Assembly: GCF_013340285.1 (NCBI RefSeq)
Contig: NZ_BLVO01000012.1
Span: 372,001-436,000 of the forward strand
Reading direction: 5' to 3'
DNA from: Desulfovibrio subterraneus
GTDB lineage: Bacteria; Desulfobacterota; Desulfovibrionia; Desulfovibrionales; Desulfovibrionaceae
Length of the DNA: 64,000 nucleotides
Shown here: piece by piece, positions 1-7,873 of the stretch
How the letters are laid out: every line of letters begins with the position of its first letter
Position numbering within the stretch: the stretch's first letter is position 1
The notes under the pieces: model-generated
What the model was told of the DNA's origin: nothing
Database searches by the model: none
What the model saw: only the letters and a program-made list of their open reading frames with translations
Translations under genes and position numbers: made by a program

Positions 1-86
1 CTTGTTTTCGGATTAATCTGAGGAGAATTTTTGTTTGCAGAAGGCTTGGTATATCGCTCTCAGAGGCAACAAGCTATGGCGTACGT

Positions 87-473
87 ATGATTCGCGCGAG
101 TGATAGATTTGTGCATGGATTTGTATTTTTTACAAGCAGCATAGCTTTATATTCTGCTACCATTAACGGAATTGAAATTATAAGCATCGGTGATATTGTA
201 TTCTATACTTTATTTTTTATTTTAATGTCTTCGTCTGTTGTTCTTTTAGTGGCAGGGTATTATCATTGTGTGATTGTTAATGATGGTACAATTACATTTG
301 TTGGAATTGCTCCGTGGTGTTTCGTTAAAAGTAAATGTGATAGTTATAATGATGTTGTGCATAAAGACAAAGTGAAGGGTGGAATAAACCTTGGTAAAAT
401 ATTTTTGTCAGAAAAAGAATATGTGGTATCATTTGATGTGTCTGGAATATGCTCCTCTTGTGGAAGTGAGTAG
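87..473 (+). CDS. hypothetical small membrane protein, possibly 5'-truncated by the window edge
   Basis: I do not recognise this protein. It is 128 residues from the ATG at 87, with two hydrophobic segments at about residues 10-28 and 35-58 and a polar C-terminal half ending in a CxxC-like motif (ICSSCGSE). The same frame stays open upstream to the first bases of the window and no convincing ribosome binding site precedes the ATG, so the real gene may begin outside the window. Base composition is markedly AT-rich compared with the rest of the window, as for the next three genes, which suggests acquired DNA. Function cannot be assigned. Confidence 0.5.
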   Translation: MIRASDRFVHGFVFFTSSIALYSATINGIEIISIGDIVFYTLFFILMSSSVVLLVAGYYHCVIVNDGTITFVGIAPWCFVKSKCDSYNDVVHKDKVKGGINLGKIFLSEKEYVVSFDVSGICSSCGSE

Positions 474-548
474 ATAATATTGATAGTTTAATGATGTGTG
501 TTGGTTGTGACGTTGTGAACTTGTGATCGATGTCCTATGTGATGCGCA

Positions 549-740
549 ATGCAGATAAGAATGAGTAATGTAGCTTTTGCAGTCTTTTTTATCGCGACTG
601 GAGTCATTTCATTCGGAGATGGGCCTCCGCGTTGGAAATATGGAGGCCCGGAAGTACCTTGGTGGATTGGTTATGTATTTATTGCCTGCGGCTGCATAAT
701 GCTCTGCATGGAACTGTGGGCTGCCCGTAAGCGTAGGTAG
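549..740 (+). CDS. small membrane protein, copy 1 of a tandem pair
   Basis: A 63-residue protein with two predicted membrane segments (residues 5-22 and 39-57) separated by a short Trp/Pro/Gly-rich loop and followed by a basic tail (AARKRR). It has no recognised family. Its closest visible relative is the gene at 1281-1472: the N-terminal MQIRMSNVAFAVFF and the C-terminal half from IACGCIMLCMELW to the end match, and the 3' ends are almost identical in DNA. The loop differs, the pattern expected of a duplicated gene whose exposed segment has diverged. It lies in the AT-rich left patch. Confidence 0.6.
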   Translation: MQIRMSNVAFAVFFIATGVISFGDGPPRWKYGGPEVPWWIGYVFIACGCIMLCMELWAARKRR

Positions 741-747
741 AATAATG

Positions 748-776
748 ACAGGTCAGCAGCGTTGCTGTTGGCCTGT
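748..776 (+). terminator. hairpin after small membrane gene copy 1
   Basis: Twelve-base arms (748-759 and 765-776) pair through a five-base loop with two or three G-U pairs, directly after the stop at 740, followed by a T-rich stretch (GTTTTGTG). It probably acts as a weak rho-independent terminator. A comparable hairpin follows the second copy at 1482-1506. Confidence 0.5.
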
Positions 777-832
777 GTTTTGTGAGTCTGCGCTTCTTTG
801 CGTTCTATTTGATTGGACGTTTGGAGATGTAT

Positions 833-1120
833 ATGGATTTAGATATATTGCTTTTGGTGGGTACGTTCATATTTATTGCAATAATGAAAAGACATGAGCG
901 TAGGTTTGGGGAATATTGTCCCAAATGTGGAGCTTTTAACCGTGTGGCTATGATTAAGAAACACACGCCGACAGTGTTGCTGTATATTTTTTTGCTGTGG
1001 TTGCGGGTTTTTATGCGAAGAACGATATTTATATTTTGGGCGCATTTTTTATTTTTTGTGGATGGATATATTTTGTTTTGTTTAAGAAACAGCATGTTTG
1101 TAAATGAAGCAGCATTGTAG
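833..1120 (+). CDS. hypothetical membrane protein with CxxC motif
   Basis: Unrecognised protein of about 95 residues. I chose the ATG at 833 because a GGAG sits seven bases upstream; the open frame extends further to a GTG at 782. A hydrophobic segment is followed by a short basic stretch, a CPKCG motif of zinc-knuckle type, and then one or two further hydrophobic segments. It sits between the two copies of the 63-residue membrane gene on the same strand and shares their low GC. No function can be stated; it may be one member of a small accessory cassette. Confidence 0.45.
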   Translation: MDLDILLLVGTFIFIAIMKRHERRFGEYCPKCGAFNRVAMIKKHTPTVLLYIFLLWLRVFMRRTIFIFWAHFLFFVDGYILFCLRNSMFVNEAAL

Positions 1121-1280
1121 CTGAGGGTGACAGTGTGACCTGTTTGTATGGTCTGTACTTTGTGAGAGATTGCGTTTTATATTGCTTCAGATTGAGCAGT
1201 GTCTATTTCGACACCGGCATTATCCGTCCTTACGAAAGCCGGGGGGCTTATGATGAAATCAAATGACGGTGGTAGGTTTA

Positions 1281-1472
1281 GTGCAAATAAGAATGTCTAA
1301 TGTCGCGTTTGCTGTTTTTTTCATTGTAAATGGCTTCTTGTCATTTGGAGTGAAAGATCTCCATTGGAAGTATAATGGGCCGTCAATACCCTCATGGATT
1401 GGATATGTTGAAATAGCCTGCGGCTGCATAATGCTCTGCATGGAACTGTGGGCTGCCCGCAAGCGTAGATAG
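1281..1472 (+). CDS. small membrane protein, copy 2 of a tandem pair
   Basis: A paralogue of the gene at 549-740. I chose the GTG at 1281 because it aligns exactly with the ATG of copy 1 (MQIRMSNVAF); an in-frame ATG at 1263 would add six residues with no counterpart. Membrane segments and the CMELWAARKRR tail are conserved, while the loop between the segments differs (PPRWKYGGPEVP against LHWKYNGPSIP). The 3' forty or so bases are nearly identical to copy 1, indicating recent duplication or gene conversion. Function unknown. Confidence 0.6.
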   Translation: MQIRMSNVAFAVFFIVNGFLSFGVKDLHWKYNGPSIPSWIGYVEIACGCIMLCMELWAARKRR

Positions 1473-1481
1473 CAAGAAAGC

Positions 1482-1506
1482 AGGCCGATGGCTCGGCCAT
1501 TGGCCT
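1482..1506 (+). terminator. hairpin after small membrane gene copy 2
   Basis: Ten-base arms (1482-1491, 1497-1506) with one G-U pair and a five-base loop lie ten bases after the stop at 1472. The downstream T-tract is short (TTTAA), so termination strength is uncertain. Confidence 0.5.
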
Positions 1507-1594
1507 TTAATCTGCGCCCCATAAATTTATGTTGTATTTTTCGGCTCCGGCGGTTTTTTTCGGTCTAAGATGGTTGTGGAAGGAACGTTGAAAG

Positions 1595-2146
1595 ATGAAC
1601 AAAATGATGCTGCAAACAGCACAGCAAAGTGGTGAACAACGGGCCATGGTTGCCTGTTACTTCGGCGGCCTCCCCCGTTGTATATATTGTGCTGGAATTC
1701 CTCTGGTCTGCACGGAGAAACTTGTCCTGCTGGAGGCATATACCAAGTTCGGCGAGTATGACGGCATTGAGGCGTATCCTGCCGACGAGATAGACGAGAT
1801 AAGAACGGGGAGTCGCCTCTTGCATGCTCTTGCCATGCTTGCATCTCGCTACGAACCTGACAGGCAGCCATACAACGGCGGTGCGGAATCTGACTTGTAT
1901 TCTCTGTTGCAGAAACACTGTGCTGACCACACTCTTGTTTGTCTGGTTACACGTAGCGGCGGGGAGCGGCAGGAATATTACGGCCGCATGGTGCAGGTTT
2001 CTCCTGAAGCCTTGGAGCTGGCCGTTTTGGATGAATATGGTAATGACGATGGGGTCGTACAACTGTCCACGCCGTCTGTTGCCGGTCTGTGGTTCGACAG
2101 CAGAGAATGCCGATCTCTTGAATTTCTGGCAGGCCGAAATTCCTGA
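1595..2146 (+). CDS. hypothetical protein, internally duplicated, copy 1 of a tandem pair
   Basis: A soluble 183-residue protein with no recognised family. Its paralogue is the next gene: they share an LPR...G(I/V)PL..T.E.L...GE.DG....AD(E/D)ID pattern in the first half. The protein also repeats itself. A block around residues 34-80 (G-PL-T-L-L-GEYDG...DEIDEI) recurs around residues 128-175 (G-QVS-L-L-GNDDG...), which suggests two small beta-rich units of SH3/Sm-like size. There are no membrane segments or signal peptide. It lies downstream of the small membrane genes in the same orientation. Function unknown; an immunity or accessory role is only a guess from context. Confidence 0.6.
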   Translation: MNKMMLQTAQQSGEQRAMVACYFGGLPRCIYCAGIPLVCTEKLVLLEAYTKFGEYDGIEAYPADEIDEIRTGSRLLHALAMLASRYEPDRQPYNGGAESDLYSLLQKHCADHTLVCLVTRSGGERQEYYGRMVQVSPEALELAVLDEYGNDDGVVQLSTPSVAGLWFDSRECRSLEFLAGRNS

Positions 2147-2229
2147 CCCGCGAATGTGATCGGTGGATGGCGGGTAACTGTCTCCCCGGTAACGTTTGAA
2201 CCGCTGCAAAACAACGATTGAGAATGACC

Positions 2230-2823
2230 ATGGATGCACAACTGTTGGCGGAAATTGAAGCATGCATACAGCAAAAGGCCATGGCCAGCTTTTACCGCAC
2301 AGACTTGCCGCGCGATAGTTTTCTGGTGGGAGTGCCTTTGTCCGTTACGCAAGAGGCGTTGACGATCTGCTTGTTTGACAGGCAGGGAGAAGACGATGGC
2401 GTTGTCTGTTTTCATGCTGATGATATCGATATGATGCAGCAACGCGATGCATATACCCACCGGATTGCGCAACTGGTGTCCCGCACTTCGCATGATTCAA
2501 ACATATGCGATGCAACGGGCGGATGGATGTGTGACAGCATAGAGGCGGTGCTGCACCGTGCCATGAATATGGGCTGCCTTGTCGGGGTGCACTCTGAGGT
2601 GAACGCAGGCGATGTGACTGTGCATTACGGCATTGTGCAGCAGGTGGATGATGAAACGCTCATGCTGGAGACACTGAACGAGACTGGCGGACGTGACGCC
2701 TGTGTGCTTGTGGATATCCTGTCCGTCACGGCTGTCGAACACGCCACCAAAGCGTGCAGAGCCCGTTCCTTTCTGGCGGAAAGGAGTGTGATGCAGCAGG
2801 GCGCAGCTCCACAGGGAGCTTGA
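2230..2823 (+). CDS. hypothetical protein, internally duplicated, copy 2 of a tandem pair
   Basis: A 197-residue paralogue of the gene at 1595-2146, with the same two-unit layout. The first unit carries LPRDSFLVGVPL, a GEDDG turn and the acidic ADDID; the second carries VHYGIVQQVDDETL and LVDILSVTAVE. I chose the ATG at 2230 because a GAGA lies six bases upstream; ATG 2224 and TTG 2218 are in frame. A 72-base gap to the previous gene and shared orientation suggest co-transcription, ended by the strong hairpin at 2856-2897. GC content is nearer the chromosome average than in the preceding 1.5 kb. Function unknown. Confidence 0.6.
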   Translation: MDAQLLAEIEACIQQKAMASFYRTDLPRDSFLVGVPLSVTQEALTICLFDRQGEDDGVVCFHADDIDMMQQRDAYTHRIAQLVSRTSHDSNICDATGGWMCDSIEAVLHRAMNMGCLVGVHSEVNAGDVTVHYGIVQQVDDETLMLETLNETGGRDACVLVDILSVTAVEHATKACRARSFLAERSVMQQGAAPQGA

Positions 2824-2855
2824 GCAATCACAGGCTCGTGCGCATAACGCTTGAT

Positions 2856-2897
2856 ACGACAAACGGCGTTACCGGTAGCGGTAACGCCGTTTGTCGT
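2856..2897. terminator. 18-bp perfect hairpin between convergent genes
   Basis: Arms 2856-2873 and 2880-2897 are perfectly complementary over 18 bases around a six-base loop. The hairpin lies between the stop of the plus-strand gene at 2823 and the stop of the minus-strand gene at 2924, so it can serve both directions. T-tracts on either side are short. Confidence 0.75.
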
Positions 2898-2923
2898 CCT
2901 TAATATAATGATGGGCCCTGCGC

Positions 2924-4198
2924 TTATTGTCTCGGCAGCAGCAGATACATGACCCTGTCGATGATGTTCAGCAGGTCAAGATACAGCCCGCCGCTGGCCA
3001 TGGGCGGCCCGAAAAGGGCGGTGCGCTGGTTCTTCAGAGACTCGCGGGAGACGGTTTCCGGAAAGGTCTTGGAAAGCGTCATGGCAAGGCGTTCTGCCAG
3101 CAGGTAGCCCTTTACGCCTTCATGGAAGAGACGCAGTTTCTCGAGGAAGGTGGCAGAAATCTCGTTCCAGTATGCCAGCGCATCTTCCGTTGGATTGGAT
3201 GACACCGCCGAGCAGATGGCGCTGTACAGGTTGTTCAGGTTCGCACCGGGAATACCGGCCCGCCAGCCGATGAGCCATGCATTGCGCTGAAAGAAGAGGC
3301 AGTGGTTTTTGCCTATGGTGACGATGTCGTCGAAAATTTCGCGTGCTTCCACAAGGGCAGGGTCGTTCCACACGGTGGGCGCGTGCTCCAGATCCCACGG
3401 CGGTACTGCGGAGTGAGCGGCGGATAATCCATCAGGGCAGGCTTCACTTCTGGTCAGCTCGTGGATGATGTGCGCGAGCCAGCGGTTTGCGTCCGGTGAA
3501 TCCGGCGTTTCCAGATGCGTGTAGCTGAGCACGTAGCGGCCCTTGCCATACGTGCCGGAAAGCACGCAGGGCTGACCCGTGAGAAAAGTGGGGCGCAGCT
3601 TGATGTCGTACAGGGCTTCCCAGTCGTTGAAGGTGCCGGGGGGCAGGGTGCCGAGGGGCAGGTCGGCAATCCAGAAATCTTCGCCCGGTGTGGTGTAGCT
3701 TGCCAGCACTTCCACATCGGTTCCCTCTTCAGGGGCAAAGCGGGCGGGCCACCATACGGGCACCAGCGGGGAATCGCCCAGTGTGTCAGGGACAAGGTGT
3801 CCGGCTTTGGAAATATCCGTGCCTATGCTGGTGTGAATGTGTCCGCTCACAAAATGCTGCATGCGATCGGTAAACTTGGCGCGCCCCCACGGGCATAGCC
3901 CCAGACCGTCCGCACTGGTCAGGCCCAGTCCGGCGCCGCCGCAGAATCCCAGATAGCTGCCGCCGCTGTTCACATAGGCGCGCACGGCGTCAAGCCCTGC
4001 ATCGCCCAGTGCGTCGGACTTCAGCCGCGCATTACCGCCGGGTACCAGCAGCAACGCGGGCGGCTTGCAAGAAAGCAGTCCCTGAGATATTTCTTCCCCC
4101 CGCACGATGCGGTAAGGCAGTTGCATGGCTTCTATGGCCCGCCATACGAGCAGGCCCCAGATGTGGGATTCGTCCCATAATATATAGATGCTTGACAT
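2924..4198 (-). CDS. biotin-protein-ligase N-terminal-like (BPL_N, class I amidotransferase fold) protein
   Basis: A 424-residue cytoplasmic protein. The first ~230 residues match the BPL_N / glutamine-amidotransferase-like fold: an N-terminal strand (IYILWDES), a PGGNA turn, and a nucleophile-elbow motif SYLGFCGGAG whose Cys would be the catalytic residue. The C-terminal ~190 residues are helical and specific to this kind of protein; I see no biotin-ligase catalytic domain. The start at 4198 follows a GGAAGG four bases upstream; a longer start would place this site inside the gene. It is divergent from valS. The same frame stays open across the antisense of valS, but only this part is believable. 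Substrate unknown. Confidence 0.75.
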   Translation of the reverse strand: MSSIYILWDESHIWGLLVWRAIEAMQLPYRIVRGEEISQGLLSCKPPALLLVPGGNARLKSDALGDAGLDAVRAYVNSGGSYLGFCGGAGLGLTSADGLGLCPWGRAKFTDRMQHFVSGHIHTSIGTDISKAGHLVPDTLGDSPLVPVWWPARFAPEEGTDVEVLASYTTPGEDFWIADLPLGTLPPGTFNDWEALYDIKLRPTFLTGQPCVLSGTYGKGRYVLSYTHLETPDSPDANRWLAHIIHELTRSEACPDGLSAAHSAVPPWDLEHAPTVWNDPALVEAREIFDDIVTIGKNHCLFFQRNAWLIGWRAGIPGANLNNLYSAICSAVSSNPTEDALAYWNEISATFLEKLRLFHEGVKGYLLAERLAMTLSKTFPETVSRESLKNQRTALFGPPMASGGLYLDLLNIIDRVMYLLLPRQ

Positions 4199-4372
4199 TG
4201 TCCTTCCGCTCATTAGTGTGTCCGTCTGGCGGACTTGGCCGCTCTGTGCTATCTGGCAGCTTGAAAGTGGGCAGTGTAGCAGCGGGGCGTCGCTTACGCA
4301 AACCGAAACGCGACACCGGACTCTATCGCCGGTAGCAACATATCGCAATACCATGTTTTTTTGGAGAATGAC

Positions 4373-7021
4373 ATGTCGGAAAACGCACTCCCGAAGGGAT
4401 ACGAACCTCAGGACGTAGAAGAACGGTGGCGCAACCACTGGGAAGAGAACAAGGTCTTCACACCGGACCCGAACGCCGAGGGAGAACCCTACTCCATTGT
4501 CATTCCTCCGCCTAACGTCACGGGCGCCCTGCACATGGGCCACGCCCTTAACCTGACCCTGCAGGACATCCTCTGCCGCTACCAGCGCCAGAAGGGCAAG
4601 AACGTGCTGTGGATTCCCGGCACCGACCATGCAGGCATTGCCACCCAGAACGTGGTGGAACGCCAGCTCGCCAAGGAAGGCAAGGGCCGCCACGATCTCG
4701 GCCGTGAAAAGTTCATCGAGCGCGTGTGGGAATGGCGCGAAGAATACGGCAACCGTATTCTGAACCAGGTGCGCAAGATGGGCGCATCCGTGGACTGGAC
4801 CCGCGAACGCTTCACCATGGACGAAGGTCTTTCCAAGGCCGTGCGCAAGGTATTTGTAGAGCTCTACAATCAGGGCCTCATCTACAAGGGCGACTACATC
4901 ATCAACTGGTGTCCCCGTTGTCATACCGCGCTGGCCGACGATGAAGTGGATCACAGCCTTGAAAAGGGTGCGCTGCACTACATCAAATATCCTCTGGAAG
5001 ACGGCTCCGGCCATCTGACCATCGCCACCACCCGTCCCGAGACCATGCTCGCGGACACCGCCGTGGCCGTGAACCCTGAAGACGAGCGCTTCAACCACCT
5101 CATCGGCAAGCATGTCATCCTGCCGCTGGTGAACCGCAAGCTTATCATCATCGGCGACAAGTACGTTGATATCGAGTTCGGTACCGGCTGCCTGAAGGTG
5201 ACCCCCGCCCATGACCACAACGACTGGGAACTGGGCCGCAAGCACAACCTTGAGGTGATGAACATCCTCAACGACGACGGTACGCTCAACGAGCTTGCCG
5301 GAGCCGATTACGCAGGGCTGACCTGCCCGCAGGCACGCACCAAGATTCTGGCCGCGCTGGAAGCTGAAGGCTTCCTCGACCATATCGACGCGCACGACCA
5401 TAACGTGGGCCACTGCTACCGCTGCAAGACCGTGGTGGAACCCTACGTGTCCACCCAGTGGTTTGTGGCCATGACCAAGCTGGCTCCGCGCGCCAAGGCC
5501 GCTGTGCCGGAAATGACCCAGATTTTCCCCGAGTCGTGGATCAAGACCTACAACCACTGGCTTGATAACATCCGCGACTGGTGCATCTCCCGCCAGATCT
5601 GGTGGGGACACCGCATTCCCGCATGGGTATGCGCCGACTGCGGCGAATTGCTCGTGGATACCGATACTCCCGCAGCGTGCAAGTGCGGCAGCACCAATCT
5701 CACGCAGGATGAGGACGTGCTCGATACGTGGTTCTCTTCCGCGCTCTGGCCCTTCACAACCATGGGCTGGCCGGACAAGACCCCCGAACTTGCCAAGTAC
5801 TACCCCACCTCCGTGCTCGTCACCGGTTTTGACATCCTGTTCTTCTGGGTGGCGCGCATGATGATGATGGGCCTGCAGTTCATGGACGAGGTGCCCTTCA
5901 AGCACGTGTACATCCACGCCCTTGTGCGCGATGAGCAAGGCAAGAAGATGTCCAAGTCCACCGGCAACGTCATCGACCCCGTGGAGATGATCGAAAAGTA
6001 CGGCTGCGACTCCCTGCGCTTCACGCTGACTTCCTTCGCTGCCATGGGCCGCGATATCAAGCTTTCCGAAGCGCGCATCGAAGGCTACCGCCACTTCTGC
6101 AACAAGATCTGGAACGCCACCCGTTTCGCGCTGATGAACCTGCCCGAAACCGCGCCCGCTCCGGTTGACCTGACCAAGGTGGACCTGCACCACAAGTGGA
6201 TTCTCTCCCGTCTCGAAGGGCTGAAGAAGGCCACCGAAGCTGCAACTGATGCCTACCAGTTCAACGAAGTGGCCCAGAACCACTACAAGTTCATCTGGAA
6301 CGAGTTCTGCGACTGGTATCTCGAACTCATCAAGCCCGACATGCGTGCGGGCGGCGAGCGCGAAAAGGCCGCACAGTACGTGCTCTGGATCGTTCTGCAG
6401 GAAATGATGGTGCTGCTGCACCCCGTCATGCCCTTCATCACCGCCGAAGTGTGGGCTGTTCTGCCGGGCATTGACAACCGCGACATCGCCACCATGCCCT
6501 TCCCCCCGGCCCGCCCCGAATGCGCAAGCCGCGCAGCCGAAGCGGACATGGAGCTGGTGCAGAATACCATCGTGGCCGTGCGTACCATCAAGGCTGAACT
6601 CAACATCTCGCCTTCCGCGAAGATGGACGTACTCATCCGTACCGCTTCCGACGAAGTGCGCGGTCTGTTCGACGCAAACAAGGAAGTCATGCTCTTCCTT
6701 GCCCGCCTGAACAGCGTGAGCTGCGGATCGGACGTGAAGGCACCCAAGGCATCCGCCTCCAGCGTGGTGTCCGGTAACGAAATCATTCTGCCCCTGTCCG
6801 GTCACGTGAACTTTGCCGACGAACTTGCCCGTCTGGACAAGGAAATAGGCAAGATCGAGAAGGACCTGAAGGGCGTGCTCGGCAAGCTGCGTAACGACAG
6901 CTTTGTTGCCAAGGCGCCCGCCGAGATCGTGCAGAAGGAAAAGGACCGTGCCGTCGAGCTGGAAGAGACGCTTGATACGTTGCAGAAGCTGCAGAAGCGC
7001 TTCCGCGATGCAATGGAATAG
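4373..7021 (+). CDS. valS: valyl-tRNA synthetase
   Basis: Class I aminoacyl-tRNA synthetase charging tRNA-Val, 882 residues, the usual length. The HIGH signature appears as HMGH at residues 54-57 after PPPNVTGAL, and KMSKS is at residues 525-529. A zinc-binding insert has CADCG followed by CKCG at about residues 420-445. The editing domain lies between them, and the C-terminus ends in the coiled-coil arm typical of bacterial ValRS (LDKEIGKIEKDL). I chose ATG 4373 because GGAGAA lies directly upstream; the TTG at 4361 overlaps that site. Codon use is strongly GC-biased, as for a highly expressed gene. No T-box leader is visible. Confidence 0.97.
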   Translation: MSENALPKGYEPQDVEERWRNHWEENKVFTPDPNAEGEPYSIVIPPPNVTGALHMGHALNLTLQDILCRYQRQKGKNVLWIPGTDHAGIATQNVVERQLAKEGKGRHDLGREKFIERVWEWREEYGNRILNQVRKMGASVDWTRERFTMDEGLSKAVRKVFVELYNQGLIYKGDYIINWCPRCHTALADDEVDHSLEKGALHYIKYPLEDGSGHLTIATTRPETMLADTAVAVNPEDERFNHLIGKHVILPLVNRKLIIIGDKYVDIEFGTGCLKVTPAHDHNDWELGRKHNLEVMNILNDDGTLNELAGADYAGLTCPQARTKILAALEAEGFLDHIDAHDHNVGHCYRCKTVVEPYVSTQWFVAMTKLAPRAKAAVPEMTQIFPESWIKTYNHWLDNIRDWCISRQIWWGHRIPAWVCADCGELLVDTDTPAACKCGSTNLTQDEDVLDTWFSSALWPFTTMGWPDKTPELAKYYPTSVLVTGFDILFFWVARMMMMGLQFMDEVPFKHVYIHALVRDEQGKKMSKSTGNVIDPVEMIEKYGCDSLRFTLTSFAAMGRDIKLSEARIEGYRHFCNKIWNATRFALMNLPETAPAPVDLTKVDLHHKWILSRLEGLKKATEAATDAYQFNEVAQNHYKFIWNEFCDWYLELIKPDMRAGGEREKAAQYVLWIVLQEMMVLLHPVMPFITAEVWAVLPGIDNRDIATMPFPPARPECASRAAEADMELVQNTIVAVRTIKAELNISPSAKMDVLIRTASDEVRGLFDANKEVMLFLARLNSVSCGSDVKAPKASASSVVSGNEIILPLSGHVNFADELARLDKEIGKIEKDLKGVLGKLRNDSFVAKAPAEIVQKEKDRAVELEETLDTLQKLQKRFRDAME

Positions 7022-7035
7022 AATGTGATGACCGG

Positions 7036-7057
7036 GCGGCCTGCAATCGCAGGCCGC
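7036..7057 (+). terminator. hairpin after valS
   Basis: Nine-base GC-rich arms (7036-7044, 7049-7057) with a four-base loop, 14 bases after the valS stop. No clear T-tract follows, so it may act as a 3'-end stabiliser or a weak terminator. Confidence 0.6.
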
Positions 7058-7286
7058 TCGTGTATTCAGTTCAAGAGTATTGTCGCATTGTTTCGCCTGT
7101 GGCGTTTTTAAGCACGCCTCCGGCGGGCAGGTGGATAATCCCCCTGCACCCTGTGATAGCGAGAGAAATCCGTTCGTCGTGTTGTTCCCGGCTTAACAAA
7201 GGTTGTTTTGAAGTGGGAGAGGCGGCGTAGTTTGCGGAAGAAGCCCCTTCCAAACGCGGATTGCGCGCCAGTACGTACAAGGGTTT

Positions 7287-7310
7287 CCAAAGGGCCGGTT
7301 GGCCCTTTGG
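7287..7310. repeat. 10-bp perfect hairpin with GCGGAGC tail, intergenic
   Basis: Perfect ten-base arms (7287-7296, 7301-7310) around GGTT, followed by CCAGCGGAGCGAAAA. The tail resembles the CCCGGCGGAGCC-AAAA that follows the hairpin in the two longer intergenic repeats at 10466-10622 and 26996-27150. It lies in the 350-base gap between valS and the DUF3795 gene; the rest of that gap shows no gene I can support. Confidence 0.4.
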
Positions 7311-7372
7311 CCAGCGGAGCGAAAAGAGCGCCGCAGGCAACATCGAAATGAAACAGCTTCCGGGAGGATTGC

Positions 7373-7822
7373 ATGTCTGTAGCGCCGCGTCATCTGGTTG
7401 CCCCCTGCGGGCTGGACTGCTCCCGCTGCATATCCTGCACGGAAGGCAGGAGTGTGCAGCTGTCGCGGGAACTGCTGGAACTGCTGGGAGAAAATTTTCA
7501 TGCGTACGCGGCGCGGCTGCAGGCAATAAACCCTGCACTTGCGGAATATCCGCAGTTTCGCCGTGTGCTGGAATCTTTTGCGCAGGACCGCTGCGGCGGC
7601 TGCCGTTCCGGTACGCGGGTCTGCCTGCCAAGTTGCAATGTCATGAGCTGCACCTCTGCCAAGGGTGTGGAATTCTGCTTCCAATGTGACGAATACCCCT
7701 GTACGAATACGGGGTTGCCCGAGCCGGTACTCAAAAAGTGGCGTACCCAGAACGACCGCATGCGTGAGATCGGCATTGACGGATACCTGAGGGAACTCGC
7801 GGAAACGCCGCGGTACCCGTAG
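7373..7822 (+). CDS. DUF3795-type cysteine-rich protein
   Basis: A 149-residue cysteine-rich protein of the DUF3795 type. The N-terminus APCGLDCSRC is characteristic, with further cysteines in RCGGCR, CLPSC, SCTSAKG and CFQCDEYPC. That spacing suggests metal or Fe-S binding. A GGGAGG five bases before the ATG sets the start. It precedes cobA-hemD by about 50 bases on the same strand and could be co-transcribed. The biochemical role of the family is not established; I infer only a metal-binding cytoplasmic protein. Confidence 0.75.
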   Translation: MSVAPRHLVAPCGLDCSRCISCTEGRSVQLSRELLELLGENFHAYAARLQAINPALAEYPQFRRVLESFAQDRCGGCRSGTRVCLPSCNVMSCTSAKGVEFCFQCDEYPCTNTGLPEPVLKKWRTQNDRMREIGIDGYLRELAETPRYP

Positions 7823-7873
7823 CTGAATATTCATCGGATCGGGAGTGCTGCCCGATTCATTTGCGGAGGAGCG

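Noticed and set aside
4199-6805. Minus-strand open frame continuing from the BPL_N-like gene across valS
   Set aside because: It is antisense to valS, which has full motif support. It is kept open by GC-biased codons, and its His/Gly/Val-rich translation has no recognisable domain.
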